A DNA stretch of 64,000 bases, from contig NZ_CP056030.1 in NCBI RefSeq assembly GCF_013374995.1, forward strand, positions 3,318,501-3,382,500. The letters are read 5' to 3'. The notes beneath the pieces are model-generated. The model searched no databases. It was not told the origin of the DNA and saw only the letters and a program-made list of their open reading frames with translations. A program made the translations under genes and the position numbers. This document shows, in pieces, positions 26,443 through 35,174 of the stretch. The stretch is from Pseudomonas eucalypticola (GTDB lineage: Bacteria > Pseudomonadota > Gammaproteobacteria > Pseudomonadales > Pseudomonadaceae). The number at the start of each line of letters is the position of its first letter. Position 1 is the stretch's first letter.

Positions 26443-28842
26443 ATGCGCTGCCGGTTGCGACTCTCCTTGCTGGCAGCAGCCTTGAGCGGCCCCCTGGCAC
26501 TCCCCCCGTTGGCCGTGGCCGACGCCGCCGTGGCTGCCGTGCCCCGCTACGCCATTGCGCTCAAAGCCCAGCCGCTGCCCGACGCCCTGGCCGCCCTCAG
26601 CCGCCAGACGGGGCAGAATATCGTCTACGCCGAGGACCTGCCCTATCAGGTCCAGGCCCCGGCTGTCGCTGGGCAGTTCACCGTGGAACAGGCCCTGGGG
26701 CGTCTGTTGGTCGGCACCCCACTGGGCTTTCGTCGCACCAGCCCTACCACGCTGGTGCTGGCAACGCTGACCGGCAGCGACGATCGTATTGTCCTGCAAC
26801 CCCTGAACATCGATGGCGAGCGCGGTCCCCACTACCAGCCCGATCCTGTCAGCCACATCAATCACAGCGCCGCGCCATGGCTGGAACAGCCGCAGTCCAT
26901 CAGCCGGGTCAACAACGCGGTGCTGCGCGACCAGCAACCGCGCAACCTGGACGACGCCCTGCGCAATGTCAGCGGCCTGACCCAGGGCAACACCCTGGGC
27001 AGCACTCAGGACACCCTGATCAAGCGCGGTTTCGGCGACAACCGCGACGGCTCGATCCTGCGCGATGGCATGCCGGTCGTGCAGGGCCGCAACTTCAACG
27101 CCACCGCCGACAGCGTCGAAGTGCTCAAGGGTCCCACTGCCCTGCTCTACGGCATCCAGGACCCAGGCGGGGTCATCAACGTGGTGACCAAGACCCCGCA
27201 GCTCAGTGCCCATACTGAACTGCAGTCCAAGGCATCCAGCTTCGCCCATGGCCGCGACGGCAGCGCGGTCACCCTGGACAGCACCGGACCGCTGGGCGAC
27301 CGCGGCCTGGCCTACCGGCTGATCCTCGACCATCAGGATGAAGATTACTGGCGCAACTTCGGCGTGCACCGCGAAACCCTGGTGGCGCCCTCTCTGGCCT
27401 GGTACGGCGAACAGAGCGAGGTGCAACTGAGCTACGAGCATCGGCGTTTCGTCACCCCGTTCGACCGCGGCACGGCCATCAACCCGGCGACCGGCCACCC
27501 GCTGGACATTCCGTACACGCGGCGCCTGGACGAGCCGTTCAACGACATGACCGGCCGCTCCGAACTGGCGCGCCTGAGCATCAAGCACCTGCTGGACAAC
27601 GGCTGGACCTTGCACGGCGCCTACAGCTACAACGCAGAAACCTACGACGCGTACCAGGTGCGAATCACCGCCGTGGCCCCCGCCAAGGGTACCCTCACCC
27701 GCAGCATGGACGGCACCCTGGGCTCGGTCAGCCGCGCTCAGCAAGGTGAACTGGAACTGTCCGGCAGCCGCCGGTGGTGGGGGTTGGAGCATGAAGTGCT
27801 GGTGGGCATGAGCGAGGAGCACCGGCTGTATTTTCGTGGCGACCTGTTGCGCCAGGCCAGCCTGACCACGTTCAGTTACATAAACCCGGTGTACGGCCAG
27901 GAGGTGGCGCCCACCCTTGCGTCGGCCACTGCCAGCGACCAGTTGGACCGCCTGCGCACCAGCGCCTTTTACCTACGCGATACTCTTCACCTCAACGAGC
28001 AGTGGATCGCCACCCTCGGCGCGCGTTTTCTGGTGTACGACCAGTACGCCGGCCGTGGTCGGCCCTTCCACGCCAACACGGACATCAACGGTGAGGCCTG
28101 GGTGCCCAGCGCCGGGCTGGTCTACCGGTTCGCACCGAACTGGTCGTGGTACGGCAGTTACAGCGAATCGTTCAAGCCCAACTCCAGCATCGCCCCGCTC
28201 AACGCCGCCAGCGAACAGATCATCGACGCCAGCATTCTCCCGGAACAGGCGAAGGCCTGGGAGACCGGGCTCAAATACGAGGAGCCTGACGGCCTGTCGG
28301 TCAGTATCGCGCTGTACGACATCCGCAAGCGCAACGTGCTGGTCAGCGAGACGGTCGACAACCTGCCGGTCAGCCGCAACGCCGGCGCCGTGCGCTCCCG
28401 CGGCCTGGAACTGGAGGCCAGCGGCCAGATGGCCGAAGGCTGGCAGTGGATGGCCGCCTATGCCTACACCCACGCCTGGGTCACCCGCGACCCTGAGCTG
28501 GCGGGCAAGCCGCTGCAAAACGTGCCACGCCAGAGCGGTTCGCTGTACCTGACCCATGACCTGGGCAGCCTGCTGGGCGGCGACCGCCTGCGCGTCGGCG
28601 GCGGCCCGCGCTATGTGGGCGAGCGTGCCGGCGACCCTTCCAACAGCTTTCGATTGCCGGCCTACACGGTCACCGATGCCTTCGCTCGCTACGACACACA
28701 GCTGGGCGGCCATGACCTGCACCTGCAGTTGAACGTCAACAACCTGTTCGACCGTCACTACTACCCGTCCAGCGTCAGCCAGTACTTCGTCTCGGTGGGT
28801 GACCCGCGCCAACTGGTGCTCAGCACCACGCTGGGCTTCTGA
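26443..28842 (+). CDS. TonB-dependent siderophore receptor with STN signalling domain
   Basis: A 799-residue outer-membrane transducer. After a ~26-residue signal peptide comes an STN (secretin/TonB N-terminal) domain, about residues 33-105, with ALKAQPLPDALAALSRQTGQ. The plug follows, with LDDALRNVSGLTQGNTLG, TLIKRGFGDNRDGSILRDG and VEVLKGPTALLYGIQDPGGV. A 22-strand barrel ends in VLSTTLGF with a terminal Phe. The STN domain pairs with the upstream FecR, so ferric-siderophore binding should trigger the sigma factor. Plug features resemble FpvA/FoxA/FiuA-type hydroxamate receptors, but the ligand is not certain. Regulation by Fur is likely. Confidence 0.94.
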   Translation: MRCRLRLSLLAAALSGPLALPPLAVADAAVAAVPRYAIALKAQPLPDALAALSRQTGQNIVYAEDLPYQVQAPAVAGQFTVEQALGRLLVGTPLGFRRTSPTTLVLATLTGSDDRIVLQPLNIDGERGPHYQPDPVSHINHSAAPWLEQPQSISRVNNAVLRDQQPRNLDDALRNVSGLTQGNTLGSTQDTLIKRGFGDNRDGSILRDGMPVVQGRNFNATADSVEVLKGPTALLYGIQDPGGVINVVTKTPQLSAHTELQSKASSFAHGRDGSAVTLDSTGPLGDRGLAYRLILDHQDEDYWRNFGVHRETLVAPSLAWYGEQSEVQLSYEHRRFVTPFDRGTAINPATGHPLDIPYTRRLDEPFNDMTGRSELARLSIKHLLDNGWTLHGAYSYNAETYDAYQVRITAVAPAKGTLTRSMDGTLGSVSRAQQGELELSGSRRWWGLEHEVLVGMSEEHRLYFRGDLLRQASLTTFSYINPVYGQEVAPTLASATASDQLDRLRTSAFYLRDTLHLNEQWIATLGARFLVYDQYAGRGRPFHANTDINGEAWVPSAGLVYRFAPNWSWYGSYSESFKPNSSIAPLNAASEQIIDASILPEQAKAWETGLKYEEPDGLSVSIALYDIRKRNVLVSETVDNLPVSRNAGAVRSRGLELEASGQMAEGWQWMAAYAYTHAWVTRDPELAGKPLQNVPRQSGSLYLTHDLGSLLGGDRLRVGGGPRYVGERAGDPSNSFRLPAYTVTDAFARYDTQLGGHDLHLQLNVNNLFDRHYYPSSVSQYFVSVGDPRQLVLSTTLGF

Positions 28843-28894
28843 CGCGGCCTGAAGACGGTCTATAGTGACGGTGCACGCTTATCAGGCAGGACAT

Positions 28895-29641
28895 GTGAAC
28901 TATTCGACCTCACTGGCAGCATTGCTCTGCCTGTTGCTCAGCCCTTGCGCCGTAGTGGCCGCCACGGCACCGTATCAGGTCGTGACCGAAGAGTGGGCGC
29001 CTTACAACTATGTGGAGAACAACCAGCTTACTGGCATGACCACCGAGATCGTCAGGGCGATCATGGCGCTCACCGGGGACGACTTCCCGATGCTGTTGTT
29101 GCCCAGCATGCGCAGCACCTACGCACTGAAGACCCGCCCCAGGACCATCATGTACTCGATGTTCCGCACCGCCGAACGCGACCCCTTGTACAAATGGGTA
29201 GGGCCGATCGCCGTGGAGTCCATCTACCCCTACCAGTTGGCCCACGCGGTGCCGGCGATCAACACCCGCGAGCAGTTGCTGCGCGCCCCGCAGATTACCA
29301 CCCGCCAGGCTGGGCTGATTCCGCAAACGCTGCAAGCCCAGGGGTTTACCAACATCGACAAGAGTGCTGCCGAAAACCAGCAGCTGTACCGCATGCTGCT
29401 GGCCGGGCGCACCGCTATCATCGTCGGCGACACCGCGGCAGGCGTCGCCTACTACAGCCGCCAACTGGGCATTCCCCCGGGCACCTTGCGCCAGGTACCG
29501 GTGGAGCTCTATCGCTCATCGCTGTACATCGCGTTCAGCCGTGACGCGGACGACCGGCTGGTCGCCGCCTGGTCCCGTGCCCTGGAGCAATTGCGCCGCT
29601 CTGGCGAGCTGGAACGCATTCAGCACCGGTACGAGCAATAG
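28895..29641 (+). CDS. Periplasmic substrate-binding protein (SBP_bac_3 family)
   Basis: A 248-residue protein with GTG start at 28895 preceded by GGCAGGA; a GTG at 28865 is less well supported. The signal peptide ends near CAVVAA. The body matches the family 3 solute-binding fold: YQVVTEEWAPYNYVENNQLTG at the start of the mature protein, GMTTEIVRAIMA, MYSMFRTAERDPLYKWVGP and LYIAFSRDADDRLVAAW. No conserved transporter neighbours exist. Proteins of this short, PAAT-like type in Pseudomonas are often stand-alone. It begins 52 bp after the TonB receptor stop and may be co-transcribed with it. Confidence 0.82.
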   Translation: MNYSTSLAALLCLLLSPCAVVAATAPYQVVTEEWAPYNYVENNQLTGMTTEIVRAIMALTGDDFPMLLLPSMRSTYALKTRPRTIMYSMFRTAERDPLYKWVGPIAVESIYPYQLAHAVPAINTREQLLRAPQITTRQAGLIPQTLQAQGFTNIDKSAAENQQLYRMLLAGRTAIIVGDTAAGVAYYSRQLGIPPGTLRQVPVELYRSSLYIAFSRDADDRLVAAWSRALEQLRRSGELERIQHRYEQ

Positions 29642-29720
29642 CGCTCGGTCTCACAGGGCAAGGCACTTCATGCCAGCCCAGCGGTCTGTTCTGAACACCC
29701 CACCCGCCCGCGGAGTTTCC

Positions 29721-30347
29721 ATGATCACCGTCCACCACCTCAACAACTCGCGCTCACACCGTATTCTCTGGCTGCTGGAAGAGCTGGGTGTGCCCTATGA
29801 AGTCAAGCGCTACCAGCGCGACCCGCACACCAACCTCGCGCCGCCGGCACTCAAGGCCATCAACCCGCTGGGCAAGTCGCCGGTGATCGAGGACGGCCCC
29901 CATGTGCTGATCGAATCAGGCGCCATCGTCGACTACCTGATCCGCCGTCACGGGGAGGGCCGGCTGCAACCGGACCCGGCCACTGCCACCTACGACGAGT
30001 ACGTGCAATGGCTGCACTTCGCCGAAGGCTCGGCCATGCTGCCGCTGATGCTCAACCTGTACGTGGGCCGCCTGGGCGAAGCCGGCGCGCCGCTGCACCC
30101 GCGCATCGAAGCCGAGGTGGCCAACTACCTGGGTTACCTTGACCAGGCCCTGGGCCTGACGCCCTACCTGGTGGGTGACGAACTCAGCGGCGCCGACATC
30201 CAGATGAGCTTCATCGGCGAAGTCGCCAAGGCCCAGGGCAAGTTGCCGGCCTACCCGAACCTGGCCGCCTGGGTGCAACGGTTCCAGGCGCGGCCGGCCT
30301 ATCGCAAGGCGGTGGAGCAAGGTGGGGAGTATGCCTTTGCCAAGTGA
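29721..30347 (+). CDS. Glutathione S-transferase
   Basis: A 208-residue cytosolic GST. The thioredoxin-like N-terminal domain reads MITVHHLNNSRSHRILWLLE (catalytic Ser/Arg region near SRSHR), followed by NPLGKSPVIEDG with the cis-Pro and IESGAIVDYLIRR with the E-S glutathione-binding pair. The all-alpha C-terminal domain contains LVGDELSGADIQMSFI, the N-capping box/hydrophobic staple region. GGAG sits upstream of the ATG. Substrate is unknown. Confidence 0.92.
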   Translation: MITVHHLNNSRSHRILWLLEELGVPYEVKRYQRDPHTNLAPPALKAINPLGKSPVIEDGPHVLIESGAIVDYLIRRHGEGRLQPDPATATYDEYVQWLHFAEGSAMLPLMLNLYVGRLGEAGAPLHPRIEAEVANYLGYLDQALGLTPYLVGDELSGADIQMSFIGEVAKAQGKLPAYPNLAAWVQRFQARPAYRKAVEQGGEYAFAK

Positions 30348-30355
30348 GCCGTCGC

Positions 30356-30586
30356 TCAGGCGGGCGTGACGCTTATCTGGGTCAGCCCTGCGGTTTCGGC
30401 CTGTTCCAGGACCTGCCCGGGTGTTGCATCCGCCGTGGGCATGAACAGGCTGTTTTCCGCATCGCCAAAATGCAACTGCAACAGGTGCATCGCGGCTTCG
30501 TGGGGCAGCAATTCGGGCTGCTGCAGTTCCAGCGCGTGGGTCCGGGGCTCGCCGTTGAAGCGGTATTGCAGGGTGTAGAGGTGCAT
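30356..30586 (-). CDS. Hypothetical protein, 76 aa
   Basis: Starts MHLYTLQYRFNGEPRTHALE with AGGGGAC upstream; the longer frame to 30640 lacks a ribosome binding site. The sequence is soluble and acidic with a probable beta-strand start and helices (LLPHEAAMHLLQLHFGDA, GQVLEQAETAG). I do not recognise the family. It is convergent with the GST gene, separated by 8 bp, and its promoter side contains a half REP element. Confidence 0.65.
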   Translation of the reverse strand: MHLYTLQYRFNGEPRTHALELQQPELLPHEAAMHLLQLHFGDAENSLFMPTADATPGQVLEQAETAGLTQISVTPA

Positions 30587-30660
30587 GAGTGTCCCCTGTT
30601 GCCGAAGGGCTCGGTGTGCCCGAGCGTGGGTGGTGGGCATGACGCGCAGTAGCGCACCGC

Positions 30661-30683
30661 CGACGCGGCCGGGTCCGCTGCTA
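30661..30683. repeat. Half REP element, family 2
   Basis: GACGCGGCCGGGTCCGCTGCTAC is one arm of the palindrome that forms full pairs at 13292-13377 and 37907-37992. No facing arm is present. Confidence 0.8.
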
Positions 30684-30741
30684 CGACGGTGTCGCCGCTA
30701 ACGGTGACAATACCAGCAGTTGGGGTGTACCTACGCCTCAA

Positions 30742-30756
30742 TGAAAATAATGTTCA
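30742..30756 (+). promoter_or_regulatory. Fur box upstream of the second TonB receptor
   Basis: TGAAAATAATGTTCA fits TGATAAT-N-ATTATCA at 11 of 14 positions and sits in the larger inverted repeat AATGAA-N7-TTCATT. It is about 90 bp before the receptor ATG, in an AT-rich promoter-like stretch. Confidence 0.7.
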
Positions 30757-30846
30757 TTTTCGTGTGAGGTGTTTTGGCTCGGCGTCCGTGTAGTGAATGA
30801 AAGGCAATCCTATTCGCATTCACTTCACTCAGCACAGAGCATCGGC

Positions 30847-33012
30847 ATGACCTCCAGGCACTCGGCGAACATCTTATTCCTCCCCACCCACCCGCGCTAC
30901 CGCAGCGCCTGTGCCAGCGGCGTGCTGATGCTCAGCCTGGCGCAGCCGCTGTGGGCGGCTGACAGCGTGGAGCTTGGCGCCACGACCATCGACAGCACCA
31001 CCCCCACCACCACCGAGAAAAGCCAGACCAGCTACCAGGCCGTGGCCTCCACCGTGGCCACCCGCACCGAAACCCCGCTGATCGAAGTGCCCGCCTCCGT
31101 CAACGTGGTCACTCACCGGGTGATCGAAGACCGCGCGCCCCAGAGCCTGGACGAAGCCATCAATGCGGTCAGCGGCGTCAAGCAAGGCAACACCCTGGGG
31201 GGCACCCAGGACGCGATCATCAAGCGTGGCTTTGGTACCAACCGCGACAACTCGATCATGCGCGATGGCATGCAATCGGTGCAGGCGCGCAACTTCACCC
31301 CCACCACCGAGCGCGTCGAAGTGCTCAAGGGCCCCGCCTCCATGCTCTACGGCGTGCAGGACCCGGGCGGCGTGATCAACGTGGTCACCAAGAAACCGCA
31401 AATGACCCAGGCCACCTCGGTTTCCGGCTGGGGCACAAGCTACGGCGGTGGTGGCGGCCAGTTCGATACCACCGGCCCTGTGGGCGACACCAACCTGGCC
31501 TACCGCCTGATCTACGACAAACAGCAGTACGACTACTGGCGCAACTTCGGCAGCACCGACCAGGAAGTGGTGGCACCGTCGCTGAGCTGGTTCGGTGACG
31601 ACACCACCCTGACCGCGGCCTACGAACACATGGAGTATTCAGTGCCCTTCGACCGTGGCACACAGATCAACACCACCACCGGCAAGGTCCTGGACATTCC
31701 GCGCAACCGCCGTCTGGATGAACATTTCAACATCACCACTGGCCGTTCCGACGCCTTCAACCTGACCGCCGAGCACCGCCTCAACGACGACTGGACCCTC
31801 AAGGCCGGCTACGGCTACAGCCGCAACTACTACAACGACCACCAGTCGCGCTACATCTCGGCCAACTTCACCACCGGCCAGGTGACGCGCCGCGGCGATG
31901 CCACCCGCGATGCCCTGCAAGTGGCGCATACCGCCACCGTCAGCGCCCTGGGCAACCTGGCATTCGCCGGCATGCGCCACGAAGTGCTGGTGGGCGTGGA
32001 CTACATGCACAACGACCGCACCCTGGGTGACCTGATCCGCAACGTCAATGACACCACCTTCAACTACAACGACCCCGTGTACGGGCAAGTGCCGGTGCCC
32101 AGCCGCGTCAGCGCCGCCAACAGCGACCAGACCGACCTGCTGCACACCCACGCCTTGTTCCTGCAGGACGCCATTCACCTGAACGACCAATGGATACTGC
32201 AGGCCGGCCTGCGCTACGAGTCGTTCTCCGAATACACCGGCAAGGGCCGCCCCTTCGTGGTGGGCGCCGATGTCGACCGCAGCAAGGCGGTGCCACGCCT
32301 GGGCCTGGTGTACATGATCCGGCCCGACTGGTCGGTGTATGGCAGCTACACCGAGTCGTTCCGCCCCAACACGTCCATCGCCACCGTCATCGGCGACCTG
32401 GCGCCGGAAGAAGGCCGCGCCTACGAGATCGGCAGCAAATTCCAGAACGACTACCTCACCGCCAGCCTGGCGGCGTTCACCATCACCAAGAAGAATGTGC
32501 AGACCAGCGCTACCTGCGGCACCGAAACCTGCACGCGGCTGGGCGGTGAAGCGCGGTCGCGGGGTGTGGAACTGGACGTCAGCGGCCAGCTCAACGAATT
32601 CTGGAGCCTGACCGGCAGTTACGCCTACACCGACACCGAATGGACCAAGGACCCCATCCTGCAGGGCACGCCCCTGGACGGCGTGTCGAAGAACACCGCC
32701 GCGCTGTACCTGACCCGCGACTTCGGCCACGTCGGTATCGGCGACCTGCGCGCCGGCTTCGGCGGCCGCTACATGAGCAAATGGGGCGCCAACGACGGCA
32801 CCGGTACCGAATACTGGCTGCCTTCAGCGAAAGTCGCCGACGCGTTCGTGGCCTACAGGATGAAGCTTGACCAGAAAGACCTGACCTTGCAGCTGAACGT
32901 CAAGAACCTGTTCGACGAGACCTATTACGTCTCCAGCAGCGGGCTTGGCTCCCCGGCCATTGTCATCGGCGAGCCGCGCCAGGTGATTGCCAAGGCCACC
33001 CTGGCCTTCTGA
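30847..33012 (+). CDS. TonB-dependent siderophore receptor (no STN domain)
   Basis: A 721-residue outer-membrane receptor starting MTSRHSANILFLPTHPRYRS with a signal peptide ending near LWAA. It goes directly to the TonB-box/plug: LDEAINAVSGVKQGNTLG, AIIKRGFGTNRDNSIMRDG, VEVLKGPASMLYGVQDPGGV. The barrel ends VIAKATLAF. The plug is very like the first receptor's, so the two are paralogues, but this one lacks the STN domain and so cannot signal to FecR. Upstream in-frame codons to 30769 precede no ribosome binding site. It is followed 15 bp later by two PstS-like binding proteins, implying one transcription unit under a Fur box. Confidence 0.93.
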   Translation: MTSRHSANILFLPTHPRYRSACASGVLMLSLAQPLWAADSVELGATTIDSTTPTTTEKSQTSYQAVASTVATRTETPLIEVPASVNVVTHRVIEDRAPQSLDEAINAVSGVKQGNTLGGTQDAIIKRGFGTNRDNSIMRDGMQSVQARNFTPTTERVEVLKGPASMLYGVQDPGGVINVVTKKPQMTQATSVSGWGTSYGGGGGQFDTTGPVGDTNLAYRLIYDKQQYDYWRNFGSTDQEVVAPSLSWFGDDTTLTAAYEHMEYSVPFDRGTQINTTTGKVLDIPRNRRLDEHFNITTGRSDAFNLTAEHRLNDDWTLKAGYGYSRNYYNDHQSRYISANFTTGQVTRRGDATRDALQVAHTATVSALGNLAFAGMRHEVLVGVDYMHNDRTLGDLIRNVNDTTFNYNDPVYGQVPVPSRVSAANSDQTDLLHTHALFLQDAIHLNDQWILQAGLRYESFSEYTGKGRPFVVGADVDRSKAVPRLGLVYMIRPDWSVYGSYTESFRPNTSIATVIGDLAPEEGRAYEIGSKFQNDYLTASLAAFTITKKNVQTSATCGTETCTRLGGEARSRGVELDVSGQLNEFWSLTGSYAYTDTEWTKDPILQGTPLDGVSKNTAALYLTRDFGHVGIGDLRAGFGGRYMSKWGANDGTGTEYWLPSAKVADAFVAYRMKLDQKDLTLQLNVKNLFDETYYVSSSGLGSPAIVIGEPRQVIAKATLAF

Positions 33013-33027
33013 CCCCAAGGACCGATC

Positions 33028-34062
33028 ATGACCCCTTCCTTCACACAGGCACTGAGCCTGGCCGCGGCGATGCTCACCGGCCAGGCCTCGGCCGCCAGCC
33101 TTGATCCGCAACTGCAGGCGTACACCCCGCAAGCGGTGCAACCGGCGCCCGGCGCACCGTACCTGACGCCCGAGGGCGCCATTCGCATCGGTGGCGCCGA
33201 GCACGTGCGCTACATCGTCGAGCGCTTCAATGCCGCCCTGGTCGAAAGCCACCCCGGTTGGCATTTTCAGGACGAATCCCAAGGCACCACCAGCGCCGTG
33301 CCGCTGCTCACCCACGGGGTGACGCTATTCGGTGCGATGGGCCGCGAGATCAACCCACTGGAGGTCAAGGCCTACAGCAAGATCGTCGGTACCGCGCCCC
33401 TGGAGATCCGCATTGCCCTGGCGGCCAACGACACCTCCCACCACCTGGCCACGTCACTGGCGGTGTACGTCAACCGCGCCAACCCGCTGGCCCAGGTCAG
33501 CGCTGCGCAGGTCAGCCGCGCATTGACCGTCGGCAACCCGGACGGCGACCTGTCCACCTGGGGCCAATTGGGCCTGGGCGGCGACTGGCGGGAGCGGCGC
33601 ATACACCCCTACGGCACACCGGAGTTCACTGGTTTCGGCACCTACCTGCAGGCCAACCACCTGCAGGGCCGCCCCCTGACACCGGGCTACGAGGCCTACG
33701 GCAACACCGAGGCGATTCTTGCGCGCCTGGCCGCCGACCCGGCCGGCCTGGCGGTGGCGGCCATCGGCCTGAGCGACGCCCATATCAAGGCGCTGCCGCT
33801 GGTGGACGAGCACGGGGCCGTGACCACCGGTACCGAGGCTGAAGTCCGCGAAGGTCGCTACCCCTATGGGCGGTTCCTGTACCTGTACCTGCGCCGCGAG
33901 CCTGGCAAAGCCGTCGATCCGGTGGTACGCGAGTACCTGCGCTTCGTCCTGTCGCGCCAGGGCCAGCAGATCATCGCCAGCCAGCCCCAGGGCTACTTCC
34001 CCCTCAGCGCTGCCCAGGCCCGGGCGGAACTGACCAAACTCGACGAGGTTGCCCCACGATGA
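33028..34062 (+). CDS. PstS-like periplasmic binding protein (first of tandem pair)
   Basis: A 344-residue exported protein; signal peptide ends near QASA. It has the type II periplasmic binding fold seen in phosphate-binding proteins: YLTPEGAIRIGGAEHV, then SQGTTSAVPLLTHGVTLFGAMGREI (the S-x-G-T/S region that in PstS holds phosphate), NRANPLAQVSAAQVSRAL and STWGQLGLGGDW. The last two are PstS-like domain landmarks (NPhhxhohpQhhxIF and W.xLG). It starts 15 bp after the TonB receptor stop with AAGGA upstream and overlaps the next gene by 4 bp. No PstCAB transporter follows. The ligand is unknown. Confidence 0.82.
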   Translation: MTPSFTQALSLAAAMLTGQASAASLDPQLQAYTPQAVQPAPGAPYLTPEGAIRIGGAEHVRYIVERFNAALVESHPGWHFQDESQGTTSAVPLLTHGVTLFGAMGREINPLEVKAYSKIVGTAPLEIRIALAANDTSHHLATSLAVYVNRANPLAQVSAAQVSRALTVGNPDGDLSTWGQLGLGGDWRERRIHPYGTPEFTGFGTYLQANHLQGRPLTPGYEAYGNTEAILARLAADPAGLAVAAIGLSDAHIKALPLVDEHGAVTTGTEAEVREGRYPYGRFLYLYLRREPGKAVDPVVREYLRFVLSRQGQQIIASQPQGYFPLSAAQARAELTKLDEVAPR

Positions 34063-35069
34063 TACCCCTGCTCAAATCCATGGCTTGGCTGGGCCTGTGC
34101 CTGCCCATGACCTGGGCCCAGGCCGACAGCCTGACACCGCCCGCGCACGCCAGTTATCTGACCGCCGACGGCGCCATCGCCATCATCGGCAACGACGGCA
34201 TGCAGCCACTGATCGAACAGCTCAACGCGCTGTTCGTGCGCCAGCATCCCGCCTTTCGCTTTGCCGTCACCGCCCAGGGCTCGTCGGTGGGCCTGCCTGC
34301 CCTGACGGCCGGCGCCACCGCCATCGCGCCATTGTCGCGCGAGCCCTGGCTGGGTGACCTGCACGGCTTCGAGCAGGTGTTCAAGCGTACCCCCCTGGAC
34401 ATCCGCATCGGTTATTCGGGGTATGGGCCACGCCCCAATGGCAAGACCCCGCCCGCGGTGTACGTGCACCCGGACAACCCGCTGGCAAGCCTGGACCTGA
34501 ACCAGTTGGCCAAGGTGGTCACCGCTGGCCAGCCAGGGGGCGATATCAATACGTGGGGGCAGTTGGGCCTGAAAGGTGATTGGGCCTGGCGGCGCATCCA
34601 CGTCTACGGCCTGCGCGACGAGGGTGGTTTTGCCACCAACCAGCGCATGGATCGCTTTGGCGGCAAACCGTTCAGCCCCCATTATGAACCGCTGGACAGC
34701 GTGGGCGCAGTGCTCAAGGCCGTGGCCACCGATAGTCACGGTATCGGGCTGGTCGGCTGGGCCAACAGCGGCACACTGGCGCCTGGGCTGCGCATCGTGC
34801 CCCTGGCCGCCAAGCCTGGCGAGGCGGCACGGGGGCCTGCGCTGGAAGACGTGGCCGCCGGGGCGTACCCGCTATCGTCGTACCTGCACCTGTTCGTCAA
34901 TGCGGCGCCGGGCCAGCGCCTGGAGCCGTTTATCAAGGCCTACCTGGCGGCGGCGTTGAGCGATGAAGGCCAGGCCTTGGTGCGGAGGCAAACCGCGGGT
35001 GCCGAAGGCTATGTGCCGTTGAGTGCGCAGGACCTGGCCCAGGAGCGGCGCAAGCTGGACAGCCTGTAG
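34059..35069 (+). CDS. PstS-like periplasmic binding protein (second of tandem pair)
   Basis: A 336-residue paralogue of the gene before it. The signal peptide ends WAQA-D. Shared features in the same order include YLTADGAIAIIGNDGM, GSSVGLPALTAGATAIAPLSRE, HPDNPLASLDLNQLAKVV, INTWGQLGLKGDWAWRRIHVYG and the C-terminal GYVPLSAQDLAQERRKLDSL (compare GYFPLSAAQARAELTKLDEV). The two have clearly diverged from a duplication. Start ATG overlaps the upstream stop (ATGA). It is last in the receptor operon and is followed by a half REP. Confidence 0.82.
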   Translation: MIPLLKSMAWLGLCLPMTWAQADSLTPPAHASYLTADGAIAIIGNDGMQPLIEQLNALFVRQHPAFRFAVTAQGSSVGLPALTAGATAIAPLSREPWLGDLHGFEQVFKRTPLDIRIGYSGYGPRPNGKTPPAVYVHPDNPLASLDLNQLAKVVTAGQPGGDINTWGQLGLKGDWAWRRIHVYGLRDEGGFATNQRMDRFGGKPFSPHYEPLDSVGAVLKAVATDSHGIGLVGWANSGTLAPGLRIVPLAAKPGEAARGPALEDVAAGAYPLSSYLHLFVNAAPGQRLEPFIKAYLAAALSDEGQALVRRQTAGAEGYVPLSAQDLAQERRKLDSL

Positions 35070-35089
35070 TCGCCAGCTCGGCGGTGCTC

Positions 35090-35116
35090 TTTTCCCGAGC
35101 TTCGCCCGGTCCCACA
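35090..35116. repeat. Half REP element, family 1
   Basis: TTTTCCCGAGCTTCGCCCGGTCCCACA matches the right arm of the units in the 704-1668 array. No left arm is nearby. Confidence 0.8.
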
Positions 35117-35174
35117 CGGTGCGCGTGGTCGCCAGAGGGGCCGGGCACCGTTCGAAGAGCATGCGCCGCCGAGA

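Noticed and set aside
30800..30830. A second Fur box (CAATCCTATTCGCATTCAC) before the second TonB receptor
   Set aside because: It matches the consensus too weakly compared with the site at 30742-30756.
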